Notes: a model not told the origin generated them from the letters alone. Counted from the first letter of the stretch, positions 24,115 through 33,942 are shown. The stretch is DNA of 38,009 nt from Treponema sp. (GCA_016296575.1 JAEDJA010000024.1:1-38009), one strand, 5' to 3'. Numbers and translations: made by a program.

Positions 24115-25575
24115 TTAGCGGAGAACTTCCAGTCCTAAAGGCCAGTTATTTCCTGCCCCCATTGTTACAAAAAGATAGCCGTCAGGATATTCATTCCCCA
24201 GCGGTTTTTCAAGCTCTGAAAGCACAAAAGCTTTTGCATCCATTATCTCTTCATAATAATGAATATCATCACAGTATTTTTTTGCATGTTCAAAAAGTGT
24301 TTTTCCAGTAATCTGAAAATCAGCTGGATTTTCACGGGCAGAAGAATAAATTTTATGAAGGATTACAGTATCTGCAGCAGAAAGGCTTTCTGCAAATTCT
24401 TCAAGAAGTGCCTGTGTACGAGAATATGTGTGACTCATAAAGTCTACAATAAGTTTTCGTCCTTTATAGAATTCTTTTAATCCCAAAAGTGTTGTTTTTA
24501 CAGCGGTAGGATGATGACCATAATCGTCCATTACAAGTATTTCTACACCATTTTTATTCTTTTTTCGTCCGATAACTTCACTTCGGCGTTTCGCACCAGC
24601 ATAAGAAGCAAGACCCTTCTGCATAGCCTGTGTATCACAAGGAAGACCGTTATCAGCAAGAAGCTCGTTTGCCAGAGCAAGAGCCGCAACTGAATCAAGA
24701 ACTTCGTGGTGTCCTGGCATAGGAATGTAAAAATCTCCAAGACCTTCTACAAAAAACTTGTTCTGTTCGTGTTCTACACCCTTAAAAACGATTCTGTATT
24801 TTCCCAAAGCAGCTTCGCCATATGGAAGAAGATTCAGATCCGGTCGTTTTTCATAGGCAATCTTTACAGTTTCACAAGCGCCCTTATCATCAGCACAATA
24901 AATAAGATCCGCGTTGTCCGGCAAAAGGCAAATGTAATCAACAAAAGCGTCCCGGATATCTTCATAAGTAGGATAATAATCCTGATGATCACTTTCTACG
25001 CTTGTAAGAATAATCTTCTGGGGACAGAAAGACATGAAATGACGCTGGTATTCACAGGTTTCAGCAACAAAAATACGGTCTTCTGGTTTCTGGGCATTTC
25101 GGGCAAGCTCACTGGTGTAAATACAGGAATCATTGAAACTTTTAATTACAGAACCCGCCAGCACCTGAGAAGGCAAAGGCAGTTCCTTTAAAACAGAACC
25201 GGTTATTCCTGTTGTAGAAGTTTTTCCGTGAACGCCACAGATACCGCAGGAATAAGCAGATTCAGAATACTCACCTAATGCTTCAGTATATAGCTTGCAA
25301 GGGATATTCTTTTTTACAGCTTCAATAAGATCTGGATTTACGTCCTTTTTATAAGCACTGGAATAAACTACCAGCTGAATATCATCAGTTATGTTGGAAG
25401 GAGAAAAAGGAAGAGCTTTTATTTTAAGTTTATCAAGTATATCGTCCGTATAAAAACGTTCTTCCACATCACTTCCGGAAATTACAGCTCCAGCATGATA
25501 AAATATTTCCACTAAAGCACACATACCAGTGCCTTTGATGCCAACAAAATGAACTCTTAATCCTTTTAAATCCAT
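24115..25575 (-). CDS. murC: UDP-N-acetylmuramate--L-alanine ligase
   Basis: 486 aa. It adds the first amino acid of the peptidoglycan stem peptide. It has the N-terminal nucleotide fold GIKGTGMCALVEIFYHAGAVISGSD, the ATP loop GVHGKTSTTGITG, the central ESDHQDYYPT and the C-terminal MDDYGHHPTAV and FMSHTYSRT blocks. The overall order also fits the related ligase Mpl, but the absence of a reuse-pathway context and the GxxxSGSDV start favour MurC. SD AGGAAAAG. It follows the second ABC half-exporter by 24 bp. Confidence 0.86.
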   Translation of the reverse strand: MDLKGLRVHFVGIKGTGMCALVEIFYHAGAVISGSDVEERFYTDDILDKLKIKALPFSPSNITDDIQLVVYSSAYKKDVNPDLIEAVKKNIPCKLYTEALGEYSESAYSCGICGVHGKTSTTGITGSVLKELPLPSQVLAGSVIKSFNDSCIYTSELARNAQKPEDRIFVAETCEYQRHFMSFCPQKIILTSVESDHQDYYPTYEDIRDAFVDYICLLPDNADLIYCADDKGACETVKIAYEKRPDLNLLPYGEAALGKYRIVFKGVEHEQNKFFVEGLGDFYIPMPGHHEVLDSVAALALANELLADNGLPCDTQAMQKGLASYAGAKRRSEVIGRKKNKNGVEILVMDDYGHHPTAVKTTLLGLKEFYKGRKLIVDFMSHTYSRTQALLEEFAESLSAADTVILHKIYSSARENPADFQITGKTLFEHAKKYCDDIHYYEEIMDAKAFVLSELEKPLGNEYPDGYLFVTMGAGNNWPLGLEVLR

Positions 25576-25599
25576 AATCTTTTCCTAATCCAGCGGCTT

Positions 25600-27525
25600 C
25601 TATTCGTCCAAAGTAATTCTATTACCGGTATAAAGATGATAGTAGCGGCCCTGTTTTTCCAGGAGTTCTTCGTGGGTTCCTCTTTCGATGATATTACCGT
25701 GTTCAAGTACAATGATTTCATCAGCATTGCGTACTGTAGAAAGTCTGTGGGCAATTACAAAACTGGTTCGACCTTTCATAAGACTATCCATACCTTCTTC
25801 AATGAGTTTTTCAGTACGGGTATCAATGGAGCTTGTAGCTTCATCAAGAATAAGAACCGGAGGATTTGCAATTGCAGCACGGGCGATTGCCAGAAGCTGA
25901 CGCTGTCCCTGAGAGAGACTTCCTCCATCCCCTGTAATTACAGTATCGTAACCTTGTGGCAAATGTTTAATAAAACTATCAGCATTTGCAAGCTTTGCAG
26001 CTTCATATACCTGCTGGTCAGAAGCATTCAGGTTACCGTAACGAATATTTTCACGGATTGTACCTGTAAAAAGATGTGTATTCTGCTGAACCATACCTAA
26101 TGATTTTCGCAGAGAGCCTTTATCAATATCATTCAGAGGAATTCCGTCAAAAAGAATGCGGCCGTTTCCTTCCTGAACATCATAAAAACGTGTAAGAAGA
26201 TTGATTGTTGTTGTTTTTCCAGATCCGGTTGAACCTACCAAAGCAATTTTCATACCAGGCTTTGCATGGATATTGATATTATGCAGGACAGTTTTTTCAG
26301 GAACATAACCAAAGGTTACATTTTCAAAAACCACATCTCCTTTATGCTGTGAAAGCTGTCCATCTGCAGGATTTTTCCAAGCCCATTCACCAGTAAAGGC
26401 AAAAGACTGAACCAGTTTTGAATTCCCATCTGATTCTTTGGCATCGTAAGCATTTACCAAAGTGAACTTTCCTTCATCAACTTCAGGCTGCTCATCAATT
26501 ACTCCAAATACACGTTCAGCACCGGCAAGAGCGTTCAACACTGAAGTTGCCTGCTGGCTTACCATACCAATTGGCTGGGAAAAACTTCTGGCACACTGAA
26601 GGAAAGCTACTACAGTACCAAGATCAGTTGCAAGAATTGCTGGCATATCTGCACCTTTCATTTTAGTAAGGATAGCAAGGGCTGCACCGGCAATAGCAAT
26701 AATGGCATACTGAATATGAGAAAGATTGTTGTTAATTGGACCTAGAATAGCACCAAAAGTATTAGCTTCAGTTCCAGCAACACGAAGGGCTTCACTTAAT
26801 GCAGAAAATTCTTCTTTTGCTTTTGTTTCATGATTGAAAACCTTGATTACTTTCTGTCCTTCAACCATTTCTTCAACATATCCGTTTACTTTACCAATAT
26901 TTTCCTGCTGAGCACGGAAGTGTTTTGCACTGTTTTTGGCAATGAAAGCTGTAAGCCATAAAACAAGAAATAAAGTTACAATTACAAGGAAAGTAAGAGA
27001 CAAGTTCATTACCAGCATCATTACAAAAAGTGAAATGATTGTAAGAAGAGATGAAACCAGCTGTGGCATGGTCTGTCCCATCATCTCACGCAGAGTATCT
27101 GTATCGTTGGTAAAACGACTCATAAGTTCACCGTGAGTATGCTGGTCGTAATATTTTACAGGCAGCTCCTCAAGCTTTCTGAACAGTTCTACACGAATAT
27201 CATAAAGAACGCCTGTTGAAATTTTCATCATCAGCCGGGAGTTCAGCCACTGGGCAAAGGCTCCCACAAGATAGATAGCCATGACAACGGCAAGAAATGA
27301 AATGAAACCTGAAAAATCAGGATTATCACTTCCAATAAGTGGCATGATATAATTGTTAATTGCCGGTTTAATCATGTAGTTTCCAAGTACACCGGCACCT
27401 GCACTAAAAAGAACACAAAGAAGTACAATAATCCAAAGGCCTTTATAATGACCCCAATATTTTATAAGACGACCAATTGTCTTTTTTACATTCTTTGGTT
27501 TTCCAAATCCTTTTGCTGGTGGCAT
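25600..27525 (-). CDS. ABC exporter half-transporter, catalytically complete partner
   Basis: 641 aa: six-helix membrane domain (about 30-340) and nucleotide-binding domain (about 395-630). Walker A GSTGSGKTTTINLL, signature LSQGQRQLLAIARAAI, and Walker B VLILDEATSSID with the catalytic Glu intact. A roughly 35-residue charged insert lies between the domains. With the adjacent half-transporter it should form a heterodimeric MdlAB/TM287-288-type multidrug or lipid exporter. Start has GGAGA upstream; 17 bp after the upstream gene. Substrate unknown. Confidence 0.9.
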   Translation of the reverse strand: MPPAKGFGKPKNVKKTIGRLIKYWGHYKGLWIIVLLCVLFSAGAGVLGNYMIKPAINNYIMPLIGSDNPDFSGFISFLAVVMAIYLVGAFAQWLNSRLMMKISTGVLYDIRVELFRKLEELPVKYYDQHTHGELMSRFTNDTDTLREMMGQTMPQLVSSLLTIISLFVMMLVMNLSLTFLVIVTLFLVLWLTAFIAKNSAKHFRAQQENIGKVNGYVEEMVEGQKVIKVFNHETKAKEEFSALSEALRVAGTEANTFGAILGPINNNLSHIQYAIIAIAGAALAILTKMKGADMPAILATDLGTVVAFLQCARSFSQPIGMVSQQATSVLNALAGAERVFGVIDEQPEVDEGKFTLVNAYDAKESDGNSKLVQSFAFTGEWAWKNPADGQLSQHKGDVVFENVTFGYVPEKTVLHNINIHAKPGMKIALVGSTGSGKTTTINLLTRFYDVQEGNGRILFDGIPLNDIDKGSLRKSLGMVQQNTHLFTGTIRENIRYGNLNASDQQVYEAAKLANADSFIKHLPQGYDTVITGDGGSLSQGQRQLLAIARAAIANPPVLILDEATSSIDTRTEKLIEEGMDSLMKGRTSFVIAHRLSTVRNADEIIVLEHGNIIERGTHEELLEKQGRYYHLYTGNRITLDE

Positions 27526-27542
27526 TTTATCTTCTCCCTGAC

Positions 27543-29291
27543 CTAATCAATATCAGCGTCACCGCTTCCCTGTGACTGGGATTCATTTACTTCACGGTAG
27601 ATTGCGTTATTTGCAAGAAGTTCATCGTGAGTTCCAACCCCGTTGATCTTTCCATCGTCAAGAACAACAATCATATCTGCTTCTTTTACAGAAGAAATAC
27701 GTTGTGCAATAATAATTTTTGTAGTTTCGGGAGCAAGATTCTTAAGTTCGCCACGGATTCTAGCTTCAGTTGCAGTATCTACAGCAGAAGTGGAATCATC
27801 CAGAATAAGAATCTTAGGCTTTTTCAAAAGTGCACGTGCAATACAAAGACGCTGTTTCTGACCACCCGAAACATTTGATCCACCCTGCTCAATATGAGTT
27901 TCGTATTTATCAGGGAAGCTCTGGATAAAGGAATCTGCATCAGCAGCTTTACAAGCTTCAATAATTTCTTCATCAGTGGCATTTTCATTCCCCCAGCGAA
28001 GGTTTTCTTTGATGGATCCAGAAAATAATACATTTTTTTGAAGTACCATAGAAACAGAATCTCGAAGAACTGTAAGATCGTAGTTTCGTACATCCACTCC
28101 ACCAACTTTTACAACTCCTTTTGTAACATCGTAAAGACGTGGCAAAAGCGAAACCAGGGAGCTTTTTGATGAACCTGTTCCACCAATAATTCCAACAACG
28201 GCCCCGGACTTTATTTCAAGATTAATTCCGCTTAAAGCAAGGTTATCTTCTTTTTTCAAGTAACTGAAATCAACATTTTCAAAAGAAATACTTCCGTCTT
28301 TTACATTCATTACTGGATTTTCAGGATTTACAACATCCAGTTCTTCATCAAGAACTTCAACAACTCGTTTAATAGAAGCAGTTGAAAGAACAAGTCCTGT
28401 AAAAATAAATCCTACCATCATCAAAGAAGAAAGAACCTGTGTTACATAAGTAATAAAACTAGTAAGTTCCCCTACTTTCATTCCACCAATTACAACCTGT
28501 TTTCCGCCAAGCCACAATACTGTTATAACGGTAGAATAAATTACAATCTGCATAATTGGGAAAAGAAGAATAATCCGTTTTTCAGCCCGAACCTGTCCTT
28601 TTCGAACTTCATCTGCTGCTTTTTCAAATTTATCGTTTTCAAAATCCTGACGAACATAAGCTTTTACAACTCGAATACCAATAAGGTTTTCCTGAACACG
28701 TGCATTGAGAGCGTCGTATTTTTTAAGCATTTTTTCAAAGAGAGGATGTGCTGCCATACCAAGAAGCACAATTGCTACAGCAAGAATTGGAATTGCAATG
28801 GCAAAAACCAGACTAAGGCGGGAATTTAGTTTAAATGCCATAATAGTTCCTGCAATAAGCATAAAAGGAGCACGGAAACACATCTGGATTACCATTCGAT
28901 AAACATTCTGAATATTTGTAACGTCAGTTGTAAGTCGAGTTACAAGACTTGCTGTGCTGAACTTATCGATATTGGCAAATGAAAAATTCTGTACTTTATT
29001 GAACAGACGTTTTCTAAGATTATGGGAAAATCCCTGGGAAGCGCGAGCTGAAAAAATTGATCCGCCACAGCCACAGATAAGGGAAATGATAGAAAGACCT
29101 GCCATCAAAAGTCCCTGTGATAAAACTACAGAAAAATTTCCTGCCTGAATACCGTCATCAATAATCTTGGCCATAATAAGGGGAATTACCGATTCCATCA
29201 AAACTTCACCAATCATTGAAACAGGTGAAAGGCATGTGTAAGCTATATACTTCTTCTCCATGCCCTTTGTAATTTTAGAAATACTAGACAT
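27543..29291 (-). CDS. ABC exporter half-transporter, degenerate partner
   Basis: 582 aa: six-helix membrane domain and nucleotide-binding domain. Walker A is GGTGSSKSSLVSLLPRLYD (third Gly replaced by Ser), the signature is VSGGQKQRLCIARALL, and Walker B is ILILDDSTSAVD, with Asp in place of the catalytic Glu. This is the pattern of the partner that contributes the non-hydrolysing site in heterodimeric exporters. It is the first gene of the run exporter-exporter-murC-flgBC-fliE. No SD; its promoter ends 6 nt before the ATG. Confidence 0.9.
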   Translation of the reverse strand: MSSISKITKGMEKKYIAYTCLSPVSMIGEVLMESVIPLIMAKIIDDGIQAGNFSVVLSQGLLMAGLSIISLICGCGGSIFSARASQGFSHNLRKRLFNKVQNFSFANIDKFSTASLVTRLTTDVTNIQNVYRMVIQMCFRAPFMLIAGTIMAFKLNSRLSLVFAIAIPILAVAIVLLGMAAHPLFEKMLKKYDALNARVQENLIGIRVVKAYVRQDFENDKFEKAADEVRKGQVRAEKRIILLFPIMQIVIYSTVITVLWLGGKQVVIGGMKVGELTSFITYVTQVLSSLMMVGFIFTGLVLSTASIKRVVEVLDEELDVVNPENPVMNVKDGSISFENVDFSYLKKEDNLALSGINLEIKSGAVVGIIGGTGSSKSSLVSLLPRLYDVTKGVVKVGGVDVRNYDLTVLRDSVSMVLQKNVLFSGSIKENLRWGNENATDEEIIEACKAADADSFIQSFPDKYETHIEQGGSNVSGGQKQRLCIARALLKKPKILILDDSTSAVDTATEARIRGELKNLAPETTKIIIAQRISSVKEADMIVVLDDGKINGVGTHDELLANNAIYREVNESQSQGSGDADID

Positions 29292-29297
29292 ATATCA

Positions 29298-29326
29298 AAT
29301 TTATGGAAAATATACAAAATATGCAA
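29298..29326 (-). promoter_or_regulatory. ABC exporter operon promoter, predicted leaderless
   Basis: TTGCAT (29321-29326), 17 bp, TAAATT (29298-29303), 6 nt, then ATG 29289-29291. Confidence 0.55.
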
Positions 29327-29397
29327 GTATATATGAAATAAGATTTTGTTATACGAAGATTAAAAATTATTGCTTCTAAAAAAAAGCCCCAGCCACA

Positions 29398-29447
29398 TAA
29401 AAAAAACGTACTCCGAAACCTGAAAAAAAGGTCTTAGGTACGTTTTA
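29398..29447 (-). terminator. Intrinsic terminator of the argJ-argB operon
   Basis: On the minus strand AAAACGTAC pairs with GTACGTTTT (outer arms 29406-29411 and 29438-29443), with an inner ACCT/AGGT helix, followed by a run of T to 29398. It is about 40 bp after the argB stop. Confidence 0.8.
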
Positions 29448-29485
29448 TTTTTCTGCGTTCAACTTTTGAAGCAAATTTCTTGGGT

Positions 29486-30358
29486 TTAGTAGATCATAGT
29501 ACCAATACCACGATCACTGAACATTTCTATAAGAAGTGAATGAGGAACACGTCCGTCAATGATATGGGTTCGTGGAACACCACCGTTCAAAGCTTCAAGA
29601 CAACAGTCAATTTTTGGAAGCATTCCGCCTGTAAGAACACCAGTTGCCTTCATACTAGGAATAGCCTGTCGGTCAATTCTTTTTACCAAAGATTCAGGAT
29701 CATCCATTTTAAGAAGAACACCAGGAACATTTGTAAGCTGAACAAATTTTTCTGCTTTTAATGCAACGGCAATTTTTGCAGCGGCAGTATCAGCATTGAT
29801 ATTATATCGGCTGTTATCTCCCTCAACACCCTGTGCAACTGTTGAAATTACTGGAATGAAATCATCATCAAGAAGGGATGTTACAATGGAAGGATTAACT
29901 TCTGTTACCTCACCAACAAAGCCAAGATCTTTTTCAGTTTTAACTGCTCGGAGAAGTCCCGAATCAACACCAGAAAGTCCTACTGCTTTTCCACCTTTTT
30001 CCAGAAGAATACCTACAATTTCCTTGTTCAGTTTTCCAGTGAGTACCATCTGAACAATTTCCATAGTTTCTTCATCTGTATAGCGAAGACCGTCAACAAA
30101 TTTGCTTTCCTTACCAACCCGTTCCAGCATTTTATTGATTTCTGGTCCACCACCGTGAACAAGAACAACTTTAATTCCGATTGTATTCAAAAGAACAATG
30201 TCTTCCATAACGGCACTTTTAAGTTCTTCATTGAGCATGGCATTTCCACCATATTTAACTACAACTACTTTGCCAACCCACTGCTTAAAATATGGAAGAG
30301 CCTGGGAAAGAACTTCCGACCACTGTTCATTATTCAAAAGCGATTTTTCATCATTCAT
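29486..30358 (-). CDS. argB: Acetylglutamate kinase
   Basis: 290 aa. It phosphorylates N-acetylglutamate, the second step of arginine synthesis. The amino-acid kinase fold is shown by VVVKYGGNAM, VLVHGGGPEINKML, GLSGVDSGL, NINADTAAAKIA and VLTGGMLPKI. The start is set at ATG 30356-30358 (MNDEKSLL); the frame continues 11 codons upstream to a GTG without an SD. It follows argJ by about 50 bp, and the gap contains a 4-codon frame ATG AAT AAT GAA TAG. The order argJ-argB supports an acetyl-cycle arginine pathway. Confidence 0.94.
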   Translation of the reverse strand: MNDEKSLLNNEQWSEVLSQALPYFKQWVGKVVVVKYGGNAMLNEELKSAVMEDIVLLNTIGIKVVLVHGGGPEINKMLERVGKESKFVDGLRYTDEETMEIVQMVLTGKLNKEIVGILLEKGGKAVGLSGVDSGLLRAVKTEKDLGFVGEVTEVNPSIVTSLLDDDFIPVISTVAQGVEGDNSRYNINADTAAAKIAVALKAEKFVQLTNVPGVLLKMDDPESLVKRIDRQAIPSMKATGVLTGGMLPKIDCCLEALNGGVPRTHIIDGRVPHSLLIEMFSDRGIGTMIY

Positions 30359-30407
30359 ATCAACAACCCGATTAATTTGCAAATTATTCACTATTCATTA
30401 TTCATTA

Positions 30408-31646
30408 CTAAGTTCTGTAATCCCCGTTGATCTTTACATAATCGTAAGTAAGATCACAACCCCATGCTTTTCCAGTTGCGTTTCCGTCTTCCAGTTCACA
30501 GCGGATTGTAACTTCTTTTTCTGTAAGCACTTTTTTTGCAAGTTCTTCATCAAAATCAACTGTAGTTCCGTGATCACTTACCTGAATTGTTGTAAGCTTT
30601 CCGCCAACTACACTTTCATAAAAGATTGAGGTACCTTCCGGATTAAATTCATAACCTGAATAACCCATAGCACAGAAGATTCTTCCGTAGTTTGCATCCT
30701 GACCAAACATTGCTGCCTTTACAAGATTTGATCTGATAACTTCCTTGGCAAGTCCACGGGCAATTTCTACAGATTTTGCTCCATTAACAACACATTCTAC
30801 CATTCTGGAAGCGCCTTCACCGTCGGCAGCAATTTTTTTTGCCATTTCAGTATTAAGTTTATTCAAAGCTTCAAGGAAAGTGTTGTAATCTTCATTTTCA
30901 GAAACAATTTCTGTATTACCAGCCATTCCGTTAGCCATAATAACCAGTGTATCATTGGTGCTTGTATCACCATCTACAGAAACGCAGTTATATGTTCCTG
31001 CTACACTTTCACGTAAAGCTTTATTCAACATTTCAGCAGAAATTGCACAGTCTGTGGTAATAAAGGAAAGCATTGTTCCCATATTGATGTGAATCATACC
31101 GGAACCTTTACACATTGTTCCCATATGAACGGTTTTCCCACCCACAACAAACTCTACTGCACATTCCTTATATTTTGTATCTGTTGTCATAATGGCAATA
31201 CGAGCAAGTTCATGATTTTCTTTAGAAAGACCTGCAATAAGTTCACCAGCTTTTCCTTCAATTTTTTCAACTGGAAGCTGGGCCCCGATAACACCTGTAC
31301 TTCCTACAATAAAATCATCTGGTGAAACACCAAGAGGTTCTGCAACACATTTTGCCATGCGGTAAGCAACGGCAGCTCCCTGTTTTCCAGTACAGCAGTT
31401 GGCATTTCCACTGTTTACAATTACACCCTGAATTTTACCATTGGCAATGTTTTTCTTGGAAAGCTTTACACTTTCTGCCTGAACTCGGTTCTGAGTAAAA
31501 ACACCTGCAGCGTTGCACATTTTTTCAGAAAAAATCAGCGCAGTATCAGGAGTTTTTCTGCTGGCCTTAATCTGGGAAAGGACACCGTTTGCCTTAAATC
31601 CTTCGGCAGCTGTAACACCGCCATCAATAAATTTGATTTCTGCCAT
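30408..31646 (-). CDS. argJ: Bifunctional ornithine acetyltransferase / N-acetylglutamate synthase
   Basis: 412 aa, the normal length. It recycles the acetyl group from N-acetylornithine to glutamate. ArgJ cleaves itself before a Thr; here the site is in NMGTMLSFITTD, with Gly-Thr where many family members have Ala-Thr. QGVIVNSGNANCCTGKQG and SVDGDTSTNDT are further family blocks. SD GAGG. It is 12 bp after the GH57 gene and so shares its transcript. Whether it is bifunctional or only recycling cannot be told from sequence. Confidence 0.95.
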   Translation of the reverse strand: MAEIKFIDGGVTAAEGFKANGVLSQIKASRKTPDTALIFSEKMCNAAGVFTQNRVQAESVKLSKKNIANGKIQGVIVNSGNANCCTGKQGAAVAYRMAKCVAEPLGVSPDDFIVGSTGVIGAQLPVEKIEGKAGELIAGLSKENHELARIAIMTTDTKYKECAVEFVVGGKTVHMGTMCKGSGMIHINMGTMLSFITTDCAISAEMLNKALRESVAGTYNCVSVDGDTSTNDTLVIMANGMAGNTEIVSENEDYNTFLEALNKLNTEMAKKIAADGEGASRMVECVVNGAKSVEIARGLAKEVIRSNLVKAAMFGQDANYGRIFCAMGYSGYEFNPEGTSIFYESVVGGKLTTIQVSDHGTTVDFDEELAKKVLTEKEVTIRCELEDGNATGKAWGCDLTYDYVKINGDYRT

Positions 31647-31658
31647 ATTTAAACCTCT

Positions 31659-33239
31659 TTATTTTTTCTTTGAAAAAATTCTGTAATTCATCCAGGGGAA
31701 AATCGGATGCAAGGCTTCCACTTCGGTAAGCCATTCTGTACTAACCACATTGGATCCCAAAGAATCAAAAACTGTAGTAAATGAAGAAATGCAGTCAGAA
31801 AAAACTTTCCGTGCATATTCCGCGTAAACACCTTCATCAATCATACGCCCCCAAGCAGTACTTTGGGCAAGCATAAGCTCCTTTACTCCCAGATTCAAAA
31901 GTCGGGCCTTAAGTCCTGTATCTGTAGGGAAACGGTCTGCAAGATCAACAATTCGTTCACATGCTTTTTGAAGATATCGCATCATCCAGGCATTTTTTCC
32001 TGTAAGCAGCACTTCTCCATATCCAGTTCCCAATGAAGAACTCTGATAAGGATTAATTTCCTGAAGATTATCTGCTTTTTTTGAAAGTACACCACAGCAG
32101 GTAAATTCAAAATCAGCTTCAGCTCCAAAGCGGAAAACATTCTCAAGAAAATCAATACTTTCATGCCATTTACGCAATGTTTTGCTGGAAACATGGATTA
32201 TCTGGGAAACAAATGAACAATCTGAACAGGCTTCTGCTTTTTTCAGGATTTCAGCATGCTTTTCTACAAAGGCTTTTGCATCAGCTATTACCTGAGCCCG
32301 GGCTTTTTCCATATTGTAAACAGAATCATTTTCCTTTGAAAAATATTTAAATCCTGTAGCAAATCGGCTCTGATTTTCGCTGATAAAAGGAAGTAAAGCA
32401 TTCTGATCAAGTTCAAAACCAATATCACGATTTTCATTTCTGTAAACCGGAGAAGATGGATAGCCCTTTTCCAGATTAAAATCGATAACAGAACTCTGAT
32501 CTTTTGCAAAGGCAATTAATGGTGATTGGGTTTTTACAGGATAGAAAGTTCCGTTATCAACAAAGTCCTTACTAAAAAGGAAGGCCCGTGGATCAAGAAC
32601 TGTATAATTGTAACCATAAGATCTGATTACTTTTTCAAGTCCCGGAACATATGCACTTTCAGGAAGCCAGAATCCGTCTGGAAGCTCTGCAAAGAATTCC
32701 TTAAATGAATGAAGTCCAGTTTCAATCTGAGCAGAAATAATTTCAGGCGTATTAATATAATGAGGCAGATAAGCATCTGTAGCACAGGTACCAAGAAATT
32801 CAACATGACCTGAACGCTGAAGCTGTGCAAACTGTGACAAAAGATCCTTTGAATATTTATTTTCAAAATCATCACGGGCTTTTGTAATTTTTTCTGCCTG
32901 ATTTTCAGCGATTTTCAAAAGCTCTGCATTCTGGCAGACTCTTTCAATTTCCTTTTTTGCAAGTTCACTCTTATTTTCAAGCCACTGGATATACTGATCC
33001 TGCACCTTATCATCTTTCAAAAGAGTACAAAGTACAGGCGTAATAACCATCATAAATTTAAAAGGAATATTGTCTTTTTCCAGGCGTTCGCACATTGAAA
33101 GAAGTGGAAGATAAACATTGGAGATAGAGTCAAAAAGGCAAGATACAAGGGCCCCGTTTTTTTTCATTCCCTCTTCATCAATATGTCTGAAATAAGGACT
33201 GTTAGCTTCAATAAGCAAGACTAGATTTTTTTTATTCAT
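31659..33239 (-). CDS. GH57-family protein with degenerate catalytic motifs
   Basis: 526 aa. The fold and block order are those of GH57 1,4-alpha-glucan branching enzymes (DUF1957 type): LPDGFWLPESAYVPGLEKVIRSYGY with the nucleophile position E194 kept, and GYPSSPVYRNENRDIGFELD. Other motifs are lost. The N-terminal HAHLPY reads EANSPY. The His of the second motif (ATHGFLPL in active enzymes) is Asp in CATDAYLPHY. The Asp of DTELFGHWWFEG aligns near VSSKTLRKWHES (about 350-361). It is therefore likely a binding or scaffold protein rather than an enzyme. It lies 16 bp after the DUF4912 gene, in one transcript with argJ and argB. Confidence 0.75.
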   Translation of the reverse strand: MNKKNLVLLIEANSPYFRHIDEEGMKKNGALVSCLFDSISNVYLPLLSMCERLEKDNIPFKFMMVITPVLCTLLKDDKVQDQYIQWLENKSELAKKEIERVCQNAELLKIAENQAEKITKARDDFENKYSKDLLSQFAQLQRSGHVEFLGTCATDAYLPHYINTPEIISAQIETGLHSFKEFFAELPDGFWLPESAYVPGLEKVIRSYGYNYTVLDPRAFLFSKDFVDNGTFYPVKTQSPLIAFAKDQSSVIDFNLEKGYPSSPVYRNENRDIGFELDQNALLPFISENQSRFATGFKYFSKENDSVYNMEKARAQVIADAKAFVEKHAEILKKAEACSDCSFVSQIIHVSSKTLRKWHESIDFLENVFRFGAEADFEFTCCGVLSKKADNLQEINPYQSSSLGTGYGEVLLTGKNAWMMRYLQKACERIVDLADRFPTDTGLKARLLNLGVKELMLAQSTAWGRMIDEGVYAEYARKVFSDCISSFTTVFDSLGSNVVSTEWLTEVEALHPIFPWMNYRIFSKKK

Positions 33240-33255
33240 ACTTTCACCGTTTTTT

Positions 33256-33903
33256 TTATCTTGAGAAAGACTGTCTGTAATTTTTATACTGGGCTTTGAT
33301 CATTTCTTCCATTCCAGAAAGACGTGTTATCTCAGGAAGATCAAATCCAAATCCCGGAAATGCATTTTCCAGAAGAGCAGATCCTTCAGGAATCTTTAAA
33401 ACTGGAGCTGAGGCAAGCACAACTCCGGAATTTGCAGACATACTAACCAGTTCTATACGAACATATTTTACACGGGCAGGAAGAAGAACATACTGTTCCT
33501 GTTTTTCAGAAATTGTCTGGATTTCAAAAGCTTTGGCAGGTTTCTGATCATCAGGATTATCCAGTGAGCAGACACGGAGCATCAAATTTCCGCCAGCCTT
33601 TTTTATTTTGCCATAATCAACTTCATTCAAATTCCAGAAAACAAAAGCGAAAGCTGGATTTTGAAGAACCGCAAAAATCTGGGTTTCATTGTAATTTTTT
33701 GGAAGCTCTGCAGTTGAAACACTGGTTCCTTCCATCTCATCCGACAAAGCACCGTCCTCTTCTGCAACTTCAAGAAGTTCACCAATCAAAAGAAGACGGT
33801 CAAAATTATCAGGCACATCAAGACCGTACTCATCAGCAAGTTCAACCAGCTGATTAAATGAAAGAGTCTCCAAATGAGCACGGGTTAATACATTTTCGTC
33901 CAT
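33256..33903 (-). CDS. DUF4912 protein with N-terminal SAP/Rho-like helices
   Basis: 215 aa. The N-terminal 45 residues (LETLSFNQLVELADEYGLDVPDN...) resemble a SAP or Rho-N-like helix pair. From about residue 67 the segment LPKNYNETQIFAVLQNPAFAFVFWNLNE matches the DUF4912 pattern (LPxxYxExxIxxLxxxPxxxFxxW), a beta-rich domain of unknown function. It is first in the operon with the GH57 homologue, argJ and argB; the pairing suggests a shared role in polysaccharide binding. No SD; the -10 is 6 nt before the ATG. Divergent from the CDF gene across 39 bp. Confidence 0.72.
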   Translation of the reverse strand: MDENVLTRAHLETLSFNQLVELADEYGLDVPDNFDRLLLIGELLEVAEEDGALSDEMEGTSVSTAELPKNYNETQIFAVLQNPAFAFVFWNLNEVDYGKIKKAGGNLMLRVCSLDNPDDQKPAKAFEIQTISEKQEQYVLLPARVKYVRIELVSMSANSGVVLASAPVLKIPEGSALLENAFPGFGFDLPEITRLSGMEEMIKAQYKNYRQSFSR

Positions 33904-33909
33904 AATAGT

Positions 33910-33915
33910 GTTATA
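33910..33915 (-). promoter_or_regulatory. DUF4912 operon -10, predicted leaderless
   Basis: TATAAC on the minus strand, 6 nt before ATG 33901-33903. The -35 is poor (TTGAGA at a 20-bp spacing). Confidence 0.45.
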
Positions 33916-33927
33916 TTACTGATTTTC

Positions 33928-33936
33928 TGCTATAAT
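33928..33936 (+). promoter_or_regulatory. CDF transporter extended -10, predicted leaderless
   Basis: TGCTATAAT is a perfect extended -10 (hexamer 33931-33936), followed by CTCAAT and the ATG at 33943. The opposing -10 of the DUF4912 operon is 15 bp away. Confidence 0.65.
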
Positions 33937-33942
33937 CTCAAT

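Noticed and set aside
30396..30410. Four-codon frame before argB as a leader peptide
   Set aside because: The region is a low-complexity ATGAATA repeat and has no terminator or regulatory codons.
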